A DNA stretch of 24,281 nt. Origin: a virus. Below the pieces are notes generated by a model that saw only the letters and a list, made by a program, of their open reading frames with translations, had not been told where the DNA came from and made no database searches. The DNA lies in the IMG/VR virus record IMGVR_UViG_3300025000_000412, positions 1-24,281 of that record. The stretch is one strand, 5' to 3'. The translations under genes and the position numbers were made by a program. This document shows positions 12,351-20,349 of this stretch, piece after piece; within the stretch, counting starts at the first letter, position 1; each line of letters starts with the position of its first letter.

Positions 12351-13907
12351 CTACGCCACCCCCATGTTACCAGAAGCTTCTTTAATTTCAGCCACCATTT
12401 CAGATATAATTTCTTTTGTGGATTTATTTACGCCGTTTATATTGATATTGAATATGTTGCCGCCCTGAGATTTGCCGTTATTTCTGTACTGGTCGGCCTG
12501 TGCGCGGGTTAAAACTTGCTCTCCCTTGTGTAGTAGAGATGGATAGTTGTCGTATGGGACGTAAGACATGCCCATTGCTTTTCCGGGAGGTTTAGATCCA
12601 GACACACCAACTTTACCAGCAACCCACTTGAACCTATCGGATATCCAACCAAGTCCCTTAGCAATACCGTCAAATATGGGTTTAAGTATGCTCCACGCCG
12701 CCTGTACGGTTGATACGATGCCGGGCCACGCCGCTCTAAACCCTGCCCATACTATTTGCAATGTTGACCAAACTATGTCGAGTGAGGGCTTTATGATAGT
12801 CCAAGCCGTTTGGATGACACTAGATATTAGTGGCCAAGCAGTAGACCACATTGTCTGTAAACTACTTAATACCTGACCTGTGTATGTAATTTTCGGTGCC
12901 AGCCATTCAAAAACTGAGGCCATAGCTGATTTTACTGGCGGCATAATCGTATTTATTTTGGCTGACCATGTATCGAAATTGCTACCTATCCAGGTTATTG
13001 CTGCACCAATTCCCTGCCCCATCTTGGTGGAGATAGTTGTTATTTTTTCGCCATTCGTACCCATAAAATCAACTACTGCCTGCAGTTGTGGCTTTAGGCC
13101 ATCAAGAATGCCAGTGCCTATGTTAGTAACTGCAGTTCCCATGCCACCTGTAATAGTTGACCAAAGACCCGCACTAGATTTACTTAATTTTTCCGCTCCG
13201 CCCGAAAAGAAAGGTGCCAGTTTAGTGTTAACTAGCGTAGAATACGCCTTGTCTGTTTCTACGCTAGTTAAATCATCATTCTTGCCCTTACCAACGTAAC
13301 CTTTGAATTCATCGGCGGAGATTTTAAATCCAAATTCTTTTAGTCGCTCAAACTCTCCAACTTTAGCATCTGCCAAGGCTTCCATTGCATCGCCAAATGT
13401 TTTTGTCGGATTTAATGCCGCCATATCCCCAGTTAAAGAGACTAATTCCTTTGCCTTAGCTATATCTCCCCCAGCTACATTAATGGCTCTCGCGCCACCG
13501 GTAATAACTTCATCCGTGCCAAATGGGGTATAATCTGCGTATTTTCTCATCCAACCAATATATTCGTCGGCCTGTTTTTTTACGTCTGCCTCAGACATGC
13601 CTTTATTTTGGATTCCGATAAAATGACTCATTGAAATTTGCTGCTGCTCCAGCATCATCCCTGCGCCGATAGCATTGCCCACACCAAAGCCAGCCAGGGC
13701 AGTGGCGGCTAGTCCTTGTATAGAAAACAGGGTATTCTTTATCCCGCCCAAAACCTTTGTTGCCCTATCGGTTATGGCAATCACAGGCCTAGCTACCATA
13801 TTTCCTAACAGCCTAATGCGCGTAGTTAATCTGTTAGTTTCTCTATGAGCCCTTGAAAAAGTTGCAGTGAATTGATCTCTCAGGCGGATCGCGGCATCCA
13901 ATATCAT
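12351..13907 (-). CDS. Tail tape measure protein
   Basis: A 518-residue protein. The N-terminus (RDQFTATFSRAHRETNRLTT, then RPVIAITDRATKVLGGIKNT) is typical of phage tape measures in this family; a helical G/A-rich hydrophobic stretch follows (GLAATALAGFGVGNAIGAG). The middle repeats tryptophan-containing segments (VIQTAWTIIKPSLD, IVWAGFRAAWPGIV) in an amphipathic pattern. The C-terminus has the recurring NYPSLLHKGEQVLTRAQADQ motif. By the usual 1.5 angstrom per residue rule the length suggests a short tail of about 75-80 nm. GGGGAGGTG lies before the ATG. Confidence 0.93.
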   Translation of the reverse strand: MILDAAIRLRDQFTATFSRAHRETNRLTTRIRLLGNMVARPVIAITDRATKVLGGIKNTLFSIQGLAATALAGFGVGNAIGAGMMLEQQQISMSHFIGIQNKGMSEADVKKQADEYIGWMRKYADYTPFGTDEVITGGARAINVAGGDIAKAKELVSLTGDMAALNPTKTFGDAMEALADAKVGEFERLKEFGFKISADEFKGYVGKGKNDDLTSVETDKAYSTLVNTKLAPFFSGGAEKLSKSSAGLWSTITGGMGTAVTNIGTGILDGLKPQLQAVVDFMGTNGEKITTISTKMGQGIGAAITWIGSNFDTWSAKINTIMPPVKSAMASVFEWLAPKITYTGQVLSSLQTMWSTAWPLISSVIQTAWTIIKPSLDIVWSTLQIVWAGFRAAWPGIVSTVQAAWSILKPIFDGIAKGLGWISDRFKWVAGKVGVSGSKPPGKAMGMSYVPYDNYPSLLHKGEQVLTRAQADQYRNNGKSQGGNIFNININGVNKSTKEIISEMVAEIKEASGNMGVA

Positions 13908-13952
13908 AGCTTCACCTCCCCGCGAGAAAAATAATAACGCATCTTAGATGCG

Positions 13953-14173
13953 CTACTGTTCGATATCGTGTGATTTTGTTAAATCTTTCGCTGCCTTATC
14001 GACGCTAAGTAGTTTTTTGGTACCGCATACTGGGCAAAATTTCTTACTCGAAAAAAATATGTAGTAAATTGGGTACCATACAATACTAGCTAACCATGCT
14101 AATAAAAAAATATTGCCCATGACCATTTCTTTACTGGCTCAACTGTTCTCTGACATAACGGACAGTATTTCAT
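13953..14173 (-). pseudogene. Zinc-ribbon membrane protein split by a 1-nt shift at a T7 run
   Basis: ATG at 14171-14173 with AAAAGGAGG nearby begins a protein with CPLC (residues 4-7), then SWAIFFY and a stop at 14099. The -1 frame continues without a stop as a membrane helix (LLAWLASIVWYPIYYIFF) and a second CPVC pair, ending at 13953. One extra base in the T run 14104-14110 would give an intact 73-residue protein: zinc-ribbon half, helix, zinc-ribbon half. It sits between the chaperone and the tape measure. The run A-T7-A is not a canonical -1 heptamer, so a base loss, transcriptional slippage or assembly error are all possible. Confidence 0.7.
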
Positions 14174-14203
14174 ATAATCGCCCTCCTTTTTTCCTATATT
14201 ATA

Positions 14204-14377
14204 CTACTTAAGCAGGAGAGGGCATATACCTTTATTCTTATTATCTTCCAATTCTTTTATCATAGAGGCATAAAGAAAAATCTTCTCACCTTCAGAAGCA
14301 TTATATATTTCGGACGGCATACGGCCTTTCTGCACGTAATAATGAATCATAGCCGCTAAGCCGTCCTCTTCAATTAG
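14204..14377 (-). CDS. Frameshift extension of the tail assembly chaperone
   Basis: An open stretch of 57 codons with no upstream start codon close to its beginning; it encodes IEEDGLAAMIHYYVQKGRMP, then EIYNASEGEKIFLYASM. This is the usual content of the C-terminal extension of tail chaperones in PBSX- and Mu-like phages (the gpGT role). It is reached by -1 shifting at A AAA AAC (14377-14383), directly before the stop of the upstream gene. The fused product 14204..14763 would be about 187 residues and would probably bind the tape measure. Confidence 0.85.
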   Translation of the reverse strand, partial: LIEEDGLAAMIHYYVQKGRMPSEIYNASEGEKIFLYASMIKELEDNKNKGICPLLLK

Positions 14378-14383
14378 TTTTTT
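14312..14383 (-). promoter_or_regulatory. Programmed -1 frameshift signal in the tail chaperone
   Basis: A AAA AAC (14377-14383) is in zero-frame phase X XXY YYZ and is followed directly by TAA. A 7-bp stem GGACGGC (14360-14366)/GCCGTCC (14312-14318) begins 10 nt downstream, with a long loop. Confidence 0.8.
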
Positions 14384-14763
14384 GTGTCTTCAATGTCCAC
14401 ATTGCCTTTATCGAATCCGGACAACTTCATGATGGCGTTATAGACCATCAATATTTCTCCGCCCAGCAGGATGATGGATACAATATCCACCGGCCTCGTG
14501 GTGCCGTACTTCTCGCGCAACTCCTTGGTCTTAAACGTCGGGTCGGTAGTCAATTCATAGATAGCCCATTTCATTTCTTCGGTATCATTTCCATTGGCAT
14601 TTTCGCTGATATTTTTCATTTCATCAAGTGTTGCAGCCCGGTAAGAAATAAAAAAAGGCTGTCCTAGTTGCTTAGACAGTCTTTTAATTTCAATCTTCCC
14701 GGTAGGAATATTTTTTACTTTCGTAACATCTGCGGCCAGCAACATATCCAAGGTCTGTCCCAT
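14374..14763 (-). CDS. Tail assembly chaperone, frame-0 product (gpG-like, XkdN-like)
   Basis: A 129-residue protein when started at ATG 14761-14763, which has GGAGG nine bases upstream; an upstream in-frame start at 14829 lacks this. The sequence includes GKIEIKRLSKQLGQPFFISY and RAATLDEMKNISENANGN, then WAIYELTTDPTFKTKELREK. This and the location between tail tube and tape measure match the tail assembly chaperone (XkdN-like) of contractile phages. The stop is immediately after A AAA AAC, and part of the ribosomes should shift to produce the longer form. The chaperone keeps tape measure and tube protein apart before assembly. Confidence 0.9.
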   Translation of the reverse strand: MGQTLDMLLAADVTKVKNIPTGKIEIKRLSKQLGQPFFISYRAATLDEMKNISENANGNDTEEMKWAIYELTTDPTFKTKELREKYGTTRPVDIVSIILLGGEILMVYNAIMKLSGFDKGNVDIEDTKN

Positions 14764-14833
14764 CTTAACAATCCTCCATTGATTAATTATCCAGTAAATG
14801 AAAAATATCGTCATAGATGTGTCGGTCATTTTT

Positions 14834-15268
14834 TTATCTCGGTTCTACGGTATCAAGATCATCCCAGTCCGTAAACGTAAACGGGCACTCCACAGCACCC
14901 TTTTGTTTCGCTTCCCAGCCGGCCAATGTCAAATCGTCAAAAGCAACGTCCTTAATCAACACTCTCTCGGATCCAAAGGCAGCAGGATCTTTTAATGCCG
15001 ATAAAAGCTGAAATCTAGGGTTAATACCCCTCTTGATGTCGGCAGAAATCTTAATCATCATGCGACTGTTAACCTTATGGAGCTTTACAGAACCGGTACC
15101 TTTATAGCCCATCATTTTGGTGTCTGTGCCAAGTTTTCCGCATACGTCAATCTCTTCTTTCGTGATTTCTACCTTAGCGTCAAGACCGTAGCACTCGGAA
15201 ACTTTGTCCCCGTCAAGCCATAGTTCGCCGTGGGTGCCGTTCATAATTCTTTCAGCTTGCAATACCAA
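14834..15268 (-). CDS. Tail tube protein (XkdM-like, DUF2001)
   Basis: A 144-residue protein: NGTHGELWLDGDKVSECYGL, then KVEITKEEIDVCGKLGTDTK and GYKGTGSVKLHKVNSRM, the typical N-terminal pattern of XkdM-like tail tube proteins. TTG start with GGTGG upstream. It directly follows the sheath gene, as in PBSX. Secure by sequence style and context. Confidence 0.93.
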   Translation of the reverse strand: MVLQAERIMNGTHGELWLDGDKVSECYGLDAKVEITKEEIDVCGKLGTDTKMMGYKGTGSVKLHKVNSRMMIKISADIKRGINPRFQLLSALKDPAAFGSERVLIKDVAFDDLTLAGWEAKQKGAVECPFTFTDWDDLDTVEPR

Positions 15269-15281
15269 TTGTTACACCACC

Positions 15282-16379
15282 TTATAGATTGATTTCCAAG
15301 GATACATCTTCAATAGCATCAAGCGGCCTCAACGTCGATACCAAAAACACCTTGTCCCTGGTGTTGGCCTCTTTTATTTCCTGGTCAGTCATATTATCGA
15401 CGTCCTCGCCAATACTCCTGAGATATGTCTTTTGTGCAGGCAGATTTATTTCACATTTATTCTTGCCAGGGTCCAACACTCGCTCCTGCTCCAGGACTTC
15501 ATAGTAGGCGTTAATAGCTGCAATCAGGAGCAGCTTGTTTTCATAGCTGTTTTGATACGCCCCGATATAAACGTCCTCGATGGTACCTTTAACGTCTACA
15601 TAAACCATGTCCAAGATACGAACCAACTTGATTTTCTTCCAGTCTGCGCCTTTCGTGTCGGTTGTGGTTGTCAAACTGGTAACACCACGAGCAATTTTAA
15701 CCTTTTCACCATCGTGATATAGGATTAACTTGCCAGCATCAACCTTAGTGTCGGCTTGGGTCTTGGTAATATGCGGAACGTCTGTAACCTCAGTAAGCAC
15801 CCTATATGTCGGTGCTACGGTAAGCGGCAACCCTGCAATAATACCTGCTATTCTGGCAGTATATTCACTTGCAGTATAGGTATCCTCGCCAACTGTCACA
15901 TCACCGGCCGCCGGCGTAGATGACGCATCCTCAACTACGAAGTTAATAACGGCTTCATGGTCAGCGGCATTGCCGGGAAGAACAAACATAATCTTGCGTT
16001 CTTTTGTGTCCCTCATGCCTTTTGCCCAAGTAGCGATAGCACCAACGTCAAGAGCATCAATTCCGGGAATGCATCCTATGTTCCATTTGATAGTTTCTAA
16101 ATAGTTTAGCGCATCGTTATAATTTTCTGCATCGGAAGCCAGAATAATAACCTTTACTTCTTTAGGTGTACCCGCAAAGGCGTCCTCCAGATACTTTATA
16201 TTTGTGGCACTCAAAGTATCCGGTATGTCGGCTATATCGGTTAGCGTGAGTGCCGTTAAAGCATCTACAGAGGCATCTTTTAGCACTACGGCTAATGTCC
16301 CGACTGTACCGCGACTAATAGCGGCAATTGCCTTACTCTGAAATATAATTGTAACGCTCGGTAAGCCCAAGTTCATCAC
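15282..16379 (-). CDS. Tail sheath protein (XkdK-like)
   Basis: A 365-residue contractile sheath protein; XkdK is about 466, so outer domains are shorter. It starts GLPSVTIIFQSKAIAAISRG, the usual sheath N-terminus, with an adhesion-like middle part (VGAIATWAKGMRDTKERKI) and the conserved C-terminal LVSTLRPLDAIEDVSLEINL strand that interlocks neighbouring subunits. It shows that the tail is contractile. The start overlaps the tail terminator gene by four bases. Confidence 0.95.
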   Translation of the reverse strand: MMNLGLPSVTIIFQSKAIAAISRGTVGTLAVVLKDASVDALTALTLTDIADIPDTLSATNIKYLEDAFAGTPKEVKVIILASDAENYNDALNYLETIKWNIGCIPGIDALDVGAIATWAKGMRDTKERKIMFVLPGNAADHEAVINFVVEDASSTPAAGDVTVGEDTYTASEYTARIAGIIAGLPLTVAPTYRVLTEVTDVPHITKTQADTKVDAGKLILYHDGEKVKIARGVTSLTTTTDTKGADWKKIKLVRILDMVYVDVKGTIEDVYIGAYQNSYENKLLLIAAINAYYEVLEQERVLDPGKNKCEINLPAQKTYLRSIGEDVDNMTDQEIKEANTRDKVFLVSTLRPLDAIEDVSLEINL

Positions 16380-16822
16380 TCCCTAAAGTTCTGTATATGC
16401 TGGATATCTTGCATTAAATCATAAGTTTCTTCTTCGCGCGTCCATTCAGCTTCCAGTCGAACGGTAATATAAACCTCGTTGTCTCTCGGGCCACCTTCAC
16501 AGCTGATTACATGGTAAATAACCCCGTCACCAATACTCATAGCGTCCATTAGCGCAGCCTTAAGCGTGTCGGCAACGGAAAACTGGTCAATCGGATCCGG
16601 GGCGGTGCCGGAGCTTTCATCCTGAGCAAAATAAACAATCTGCCAAGTGGTCTTAGACAGGTACATTTTCTTACACAGGTGTTCTTCTGTAGCCGTCACG
16701 AACTGCACAAAAAAACTGGGCCGCTTGAACCCAGCAGGTACGGTGTTTATATATGTCCTGGTTATAGCTGGGAATTCAGTTTTTAATAAGCCACGAATTG
16801 CATTGAGGCTACTACCTAACAT
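16376..16822 (-). CDS. Tail terminator/completion protein (DUF6838-like)
   Basis: A 148-residue protein: IRGLLKTEFPAITRTYINTV, then GFKRPSFFVQFVT and KTTWQIVYFAQ, ending with VYITVRLEAEWTREEETYDL. The content and position (between the gp10-like gene and the sheath) match the phage tail terminator family. It caps the tail tube at the head side. It overlaps the gp10-like gene by eleven bases. Confidence 0.82.
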   Translation of the reverse strand: MLGSSLNAIRGLLKTEFPAITRTYINTVPAGFKRPSFFVQFVTATEEHLCKKMYLSKTTWQIVYFAQDESSGTAPDPIDQFSVADTLKAALMDAMSIGDGVIYHVISCEGGPRDNEVYITVRLEAEWTREEETYDLMQDIQHIQNFRE

Positions 16823-17186
16823 TCATCCCCAACTCCCTTCCTACGCGGTGAACAAATTCTTTTAGTAGATCAGGTAATTCTTCTTCTGTTTGTTCTAGGG
16901 CTTTTCTGAGGTAGTGTTTACCGGGAACGAAACCGTTTCCATCAGGGCCAACGTGACCTTCTTCTACCATCTTGGCGTAAAATTTATTAGTGTACACAAT
17001 AACGGTGTCTTTGCCTCGCATTTTTACTCGGTATGATTTTCTGAGTTCACCGCTAATCCTTGGGGTTAATCTTCTAACGTTTTTCCTGAGGAGATTACCG
17101 GCTTTTCGGACTGTTTTGCGGTACTCCCTGGGCGCAACGTCACGAATAACCCGGAGTAGTTCCCTTTCCCACATATTCAGATCCAT
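16812..17186 (-). CDS. HK97 gp10-like neck/tail-completion protein
   Basis: A 124-residue basic protein: RVIRDVAPREYRKTVRKAGN, then LRKNVRRLTPRISGELRKSY, which is the typical HK97-gp10 motif, and NKFYAKMVEEGHVGPDGNGF, ending in HYLRKALEQTEEELPDLLKE. It sits in the usual place between head closure and tail terminator. The start shares a base with the upstream stop (TAATG). Confidence 0.92.
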   Translation of the reverse strand: MDLNMWERELLRVIRDVAPREYRKTVRKAGNLLRKNVRRLTPRISGELRKSYRVKMRGKDTVIVYTNKFYAKMVEEGHVGPDGNGFVPGKHYLRKALEQTEEELPDLLKEFVHRVGRELGMNVR

Positions 17187-17503
17187 TAACTGAACACCTC
17201 AACGCACATTAAGTGCATTTCTTTATGCTGTTCCTTTACGTCAATCACTGACTGAATATTAAATATCCTGGTACCGTAAATTACCCTCATTGCGTTAGTT
17301 ATCCCAGGATAATACCATATTTTTATTCTTACGCTAAGTTCTGAGTTAGTATTTTGCAGTAATACAAACTCCCTGCCACTGATTGGTTCAACTGAGGCAA
17401 AAATGGTTGCAAAGTTCTGCCATTCGATACTTGGAGTGTTATTTTCTCCTTCGGCCTCGACTGATTTCTGAATTGTTATTACGTGCGGTAGTCTTTTAAG
17501 CAT
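17186..17503 (-). CDS. Head closure / head-tail adaptor protein
   Basis: A 105-residue beta-barrel-like protein: PHVITIQKSVEAEGENNTPS, then WQNFATIFASVEPISGREF and VRIKIWYYPGITNAMRVIYG. These are the standard motifs of the SPP1 gp16-type head closure family. It overlaps both neighbours slightly. Confidence 0.92.
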   Translation of the reverse strand: MLKRLPHVITIQKSVEAEGENNTPSIEWQNFATIFASVEPISGREFVLLQNTNSELSVRIKIWYYPGITNAMRVIYGTRIFNIQSVIDVKEQHKEMHLMCVEVFS

Positions 17504-17771
17504 CTGGCATACTCACCGCCTTCAACTGGCACATTATAATATCAAAAGCGGGGCTGAATTTTACTTCCCCGCTGCCCAAATTCCATAAGTCATTTACGCC
17601 TACTGTCAGGCAGGCTATACCTAAATCGGTTTCAACCTGCTCAACAGTGACACCGGCGTTAACCATATATCCCTTTACCGCTATCACCTTTACTGAGATA
17701 GTCGGATTCATATATTCACCAGACAAGCCCAGTCCTGCTTTAACCTTTTCAAGCATTTCAGTATCTGTCAT
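17496..17771 (-). CDS. Head-tail connector protein (gp6-like position)
   Basis: A 91-residue protein. EKVKAGLGLSGEYMNPTISV, then KVIAVKGYMVNAGVTVEQVE, and AFDIIMCQLKAVS near the end. Position directly after the capsid module and before the head closure gene is that of the gp6/YqbG-type connector. The fold is not certain by eye, so family is less sure than position. Confidence 0.75.
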   Translation of the reverse strand: MTDTEMLEKVKAGLGLSGEYMNPTISVKVIAVKGYMVNAGVTVEQVETDLGIACLTVGVNDLWNLGSGEVKFSPAFDIIMCQLKAVSMPDA

Positions 17772-19064
17772 TTAGACCACCAAATAGACATCAACCACTG
17801 TACCATCAAGAGCACTGTGTAAGTCAATAGTATTGCTTTCCAGGGCAGTTGTGCTGGTTGTTACTGTGGGTTCTGTGGACTCTCTAACGTTATTCAAAAA
17901 AGTCATTCCTGGAATAACGGTATTGCGTTCCAACTGGTACGGCAGACCCAGTTTATCGTTCCATCCTACACTCACAATGTCGTAGGGTACGCCTGCTGTC
18001 GTGTTGGCCGATGATGCAGCAGTGGTTACGCCAACGCTGGTGTCATCAGCAATAGCAATGTTCAAAGTTGCATCATTAGCTAAAGGTGTTTTAGCTGTTA
18101 GGATAACTTTGTCGGTAGCTCCGGATACAGTAAATTTTGCTGCTACTGCAGCGTCAGCGGCCAGGGCGGTACGAATTTTACCTGCTATAGCTGAGGCATC
18201 GTCACCTACTACTCCAGCTGTGGTATTTACGGACGTAGGCGCTGCCGTCAGTCCAGTACAGGTGCCGTTGTCAATAGATACGTTCATAGTAGCATCGTTT
18301 GCGGTAGCCGCTTTTCTGGTCAGCGTAATTGCAGCGTCGGATCCGCCAATAGTGAAAAATGCGGCTATACCTGCATCAAGGCCCATGGCGGTCTTTATTT
18401 TACCGGCCACCTGTGCGGCAGTGTCGTTATTGGCCACTGCAACAGCCAGAGTGACAGGACTTCCGGTCATCCCCGCAGCAGTGACTACAACGGCGGCGTC
18501 GCCAGCTCCAGCAGCTCCTATAGTACCTACAACTGTAGCAGTTTCAACCTGACAAGTCCCCACAACCGGAACGGATATGGTTTTTGGGCTACCAGTCATT
18601 CCAGCTGCAGTGACTACAACGGCGGCGTTACCTGCTACCGTAATCGTGCCTGCTGCTGTGGCCGTTTCCACCTGAGCCACCGGCGTATGCACCTGCACTG
18701 GCAAGGCAACACTGGTTACGGTTTTAAACGCTTTAGTACCATGCACGGTTGTAGATCCGTTCAGGGCAAACGTCTCTGTTATGACCTCCTTGGCGTAGTT
18801 GGTACCCGTTACCACCACATTGCCGGTTATTCCAGACACATTGCCCACCACCGATAACGCGCGTGGCGCTGCCGGGCTAGTTATGCCGGTTGTTATTGTC
18901 TGTACTGCTGCGCCAAGGTTGGTCGCGGCCATAACGCCTGCTGCGCTTGCCGCCACTGCTTTAGCTGCAGGTACGTTAAAAATAACCGGGTAACATCTTT
19001 CACAAGTTTTATTTCTAGCGTCTGTTCTTACATAATTAGCAGTCCCGGGATTAAATTTACTCAT
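17772..19064 (-). CDS. Capsid-surface/decoration protein with inserted repeat domains
   Basis: A 430-residue protein directly after the major capsid protein, with GGAGG before its ATG. The N-terminus (residues 1-125) has a CERC motif and a beta module (ALSVVGNVSGITGNVVVTGT, then AFKTVTSVALPVQ). The C-terminus (360-430) has SVGWNDKLGLPYQLERNTVI and ends LDGTVVDVYLVV. Shorter phage relatives seem to join these parts directly. Between them, residues about 131-359 are repeats: two VETAT...VVVTAAGMTGSP units and two longer units with AGKIxTA and ANDATxNxxI, ending NTTAGV. It is very rich in A, T, V and G. Probably it is on the head surface; the repeats may bind host or environmental glycans. Confidence 0.8.
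   Translation of the reverse strand: MSKFNPGTANYVRTDARNKTCERCYPVIFNVPAAKAVAASAAGVMAATNLGAAVQTITTGITSPAAPRALSVVGNVSGITGNVVVTGTNYAKEVITETFALNGSTTVHGTKAFKTVTSVALPVQVHTPVAQVETATAAGTITVAGNAAVVVTAAGMTGSPKTISVPVVGTCQVETATVVGTIGAAGAGDAAVVVTAAGMTGSPVTLAVAVANNDTAAQVAGKIKTAMGLDAGIAAFFTIGGSDAAITLTRKAATANDATMNVSIDNGTCTGLTAAPTSVNTTAGVVGDDASAIAGKIRTALAADAAVAAKFTVSGATDKVILTAKTPLANDATLNIAIADDTSVGVTTAASSANTTAGVPYDIVSVGWNDKLGLPYQLERNTVIPGMTFLNNVRESTEPTVTTSTTALESNTIDLHSALDGTVVDVYLVV
17988..18674 (-). repeat. Internal repeat block of the capsid-surface gene
   Basis: Encodes residues 131-359 of the capsid-surface protein. The unit AAVVVTAAGMTGSP occurs near residues 147-160 and 190-203; the DNA behind it is nearly identical (shared GCAGTGACTACAACGGCGGC on the plus strand at about 18477 and 18606). 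A second unit type runs at about 211-285 and 286-359. Confidence 0.8.
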
Positions 19065-19095
19065 ATTTTACCTCCGTTTCTGAGACTGCTTTTAA

Positions 19096-20322
19096 TTATG
19101 CAGTCTCGTCATATGACCAGTAGGTGAATGTTGTCTTAGCAAACAACGGCTTGCCACCGGAATATACCTTGCCACGCCAAACCGTCTTATCTTCGCTGAA
19201 TTTTTCAGAGGCGTTGGATTCAATTACAAAAGCCTCGGATTCATTGACAATATAGGTACCGAGGTCACCGTACAGCACGCTGTCAGTGTCAGGCATCTGA
19301 CTCGTGAAAATAACAGGCTGTCCGGCAATTAAATAGTTGGACTGCCCAGGGCCACCGGCGACGGGAATAGTAGTTGTTAGCGGCTTACCTGCAGCATCAG
19401 TCATAGCAAAGAATTTTCTGAAAAACGTGCTACGTTTCATAACCCAGGTAGCATTGTCGCCATAAGGGCTTTCAACCTCGGCGCAAATGTCGGCAATTTG
19501 CTGCCAGTCCATGATCGAATAAGTGTTGGCAGCAGACGGAGCCACCTTGATGGCTGCAATAATGCCCAGGAATGTAGATGTAGACAGCGATCCGCTCAAC
19601 ACATAGTTTTCAAGCAGTAAACCGATATATTTACCGATTTCCATAGCCAGGTATTGCTCAAAGGCCGGGATGCTGTTTCTAAGCAGTAGGTTTTTAACAG
19701 TAATAGTGGCAACTACTGCCTGTTGACTTATTTTAACCTCAGTGAAAGAGAAGTTTAGTTCCGCAGTCCCATCAGCATTTATGGTAGGCGCTTCGGTTGT
19801 ACCAATCGGCAGCGATACATCACCGGTAAAACCAAACTTAGTAATACCAGAATACAATCTACCATATTGCGTAATAATGGCATACACGCGGTCAAGTGTG
19901 GTCTGCGGTACAAGGTAATCAGCACCACTGGCAACGCTGTCCCCATTCATATCGGTAATAGCCCGCTTACCAAAGGCCATAATCTCAGCGTCAGCTTCAG
20001 AGACTTTGTTATTCAAAAATGAACGATAAAAGGCATCCCTGTATTTTGCGCTAGAACGATAGTTTTCCTCTGTAATATCGCTGTGTTTACCACCGTTAAA
20101 CGGCAGTCTGCCGCGCTGCTCATCAGGAGCACCTTTTAATTTTTCGTTAATCTCATCCATGTGATCGGACAGTGACCTGAGGTTCTCGGCTGTTTCGTTC
20201 AGCTCATCGGTAGACATACCTCTGTGGTTCTTAACCTGCTCTTTTAAAGCAAGCCGTTTTTCTTCAATCATTGTTTTTTCCCGCTTAAGTTCTGCGGCCT
20301 CTTTTGCGCTAATTTTAAACAA
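19096..20322 (-). CDS. Major capsid protein (HK97 fold)
   Basis: About 408 residues. The N-terminal 110 residues are a coiled-coil delta domain (AAELKREKTMIEEKRLALKE, then TAENLRSLSDHMDEINEKLK), expected to be removed by the protease. The HK97 core follows: GDSVASGADYLVPQTTLDRV, then YGRLYSGITKFGFTGDVSLP, and the typical WVMKRSTFFRKF and QPVIFTSQMP segments, ending in VYSGGKPLFAKTTFTYWS. The TTG at 20320-20322 is preferred because GGAGGT is seven bases upstream; a TTG at 20337 is possible. Confidence 0.95.
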   Translation of the reverse strand: MFKISAKEAAELKREKTMIEEKRLALKEQVKNHRGMSTDELNETAENLRSLSDHMDEINEKLKGAPDEQRGRLPFNGGKHSDITEENYRSSAKYRDAFYRSFLNNKVSEADAEIMAFGKRAITDMNGDSVASGADYLVPQTTLDRVYAIITQYGRLYSGITKFGFTGDVSLPIGTTEAPTINADGTAELNFSFTEVKISQQAVVATITVKNLLLRNSIPAFEQYLAMEIGKYIGLLLENYVLSGSLSTSTFLGIIAAIKVAPSAANTYSIMDWQQIADICAEVESPYGDNATWVMKRSTFFRKFFAMTDAAGKPLTTTIPVAGGPGQSNYLIAGQPVIFTSQMPDTDSVLYGDLGTYIVNESEAFVIESNASEKFSEDKTVWRGKVYSGGKPLFAKTTFTYWSYDETA

Positions 20323-20349
20323 ATCTTTTACCTCCAACTGTTAAATTTT

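Noticed and set aside
12568-13533. Plus-strand frames opposite the tape measure
   Set aside because: Antisense shadows of a well supported tape measure gene.
18001-18552. 183-residue plus-strand frame opposite the capsid-surface gene
   Set aside because: It arises from the A/T/V-rich codon pattern of the repeat gene; no ribosome site and low complexity.
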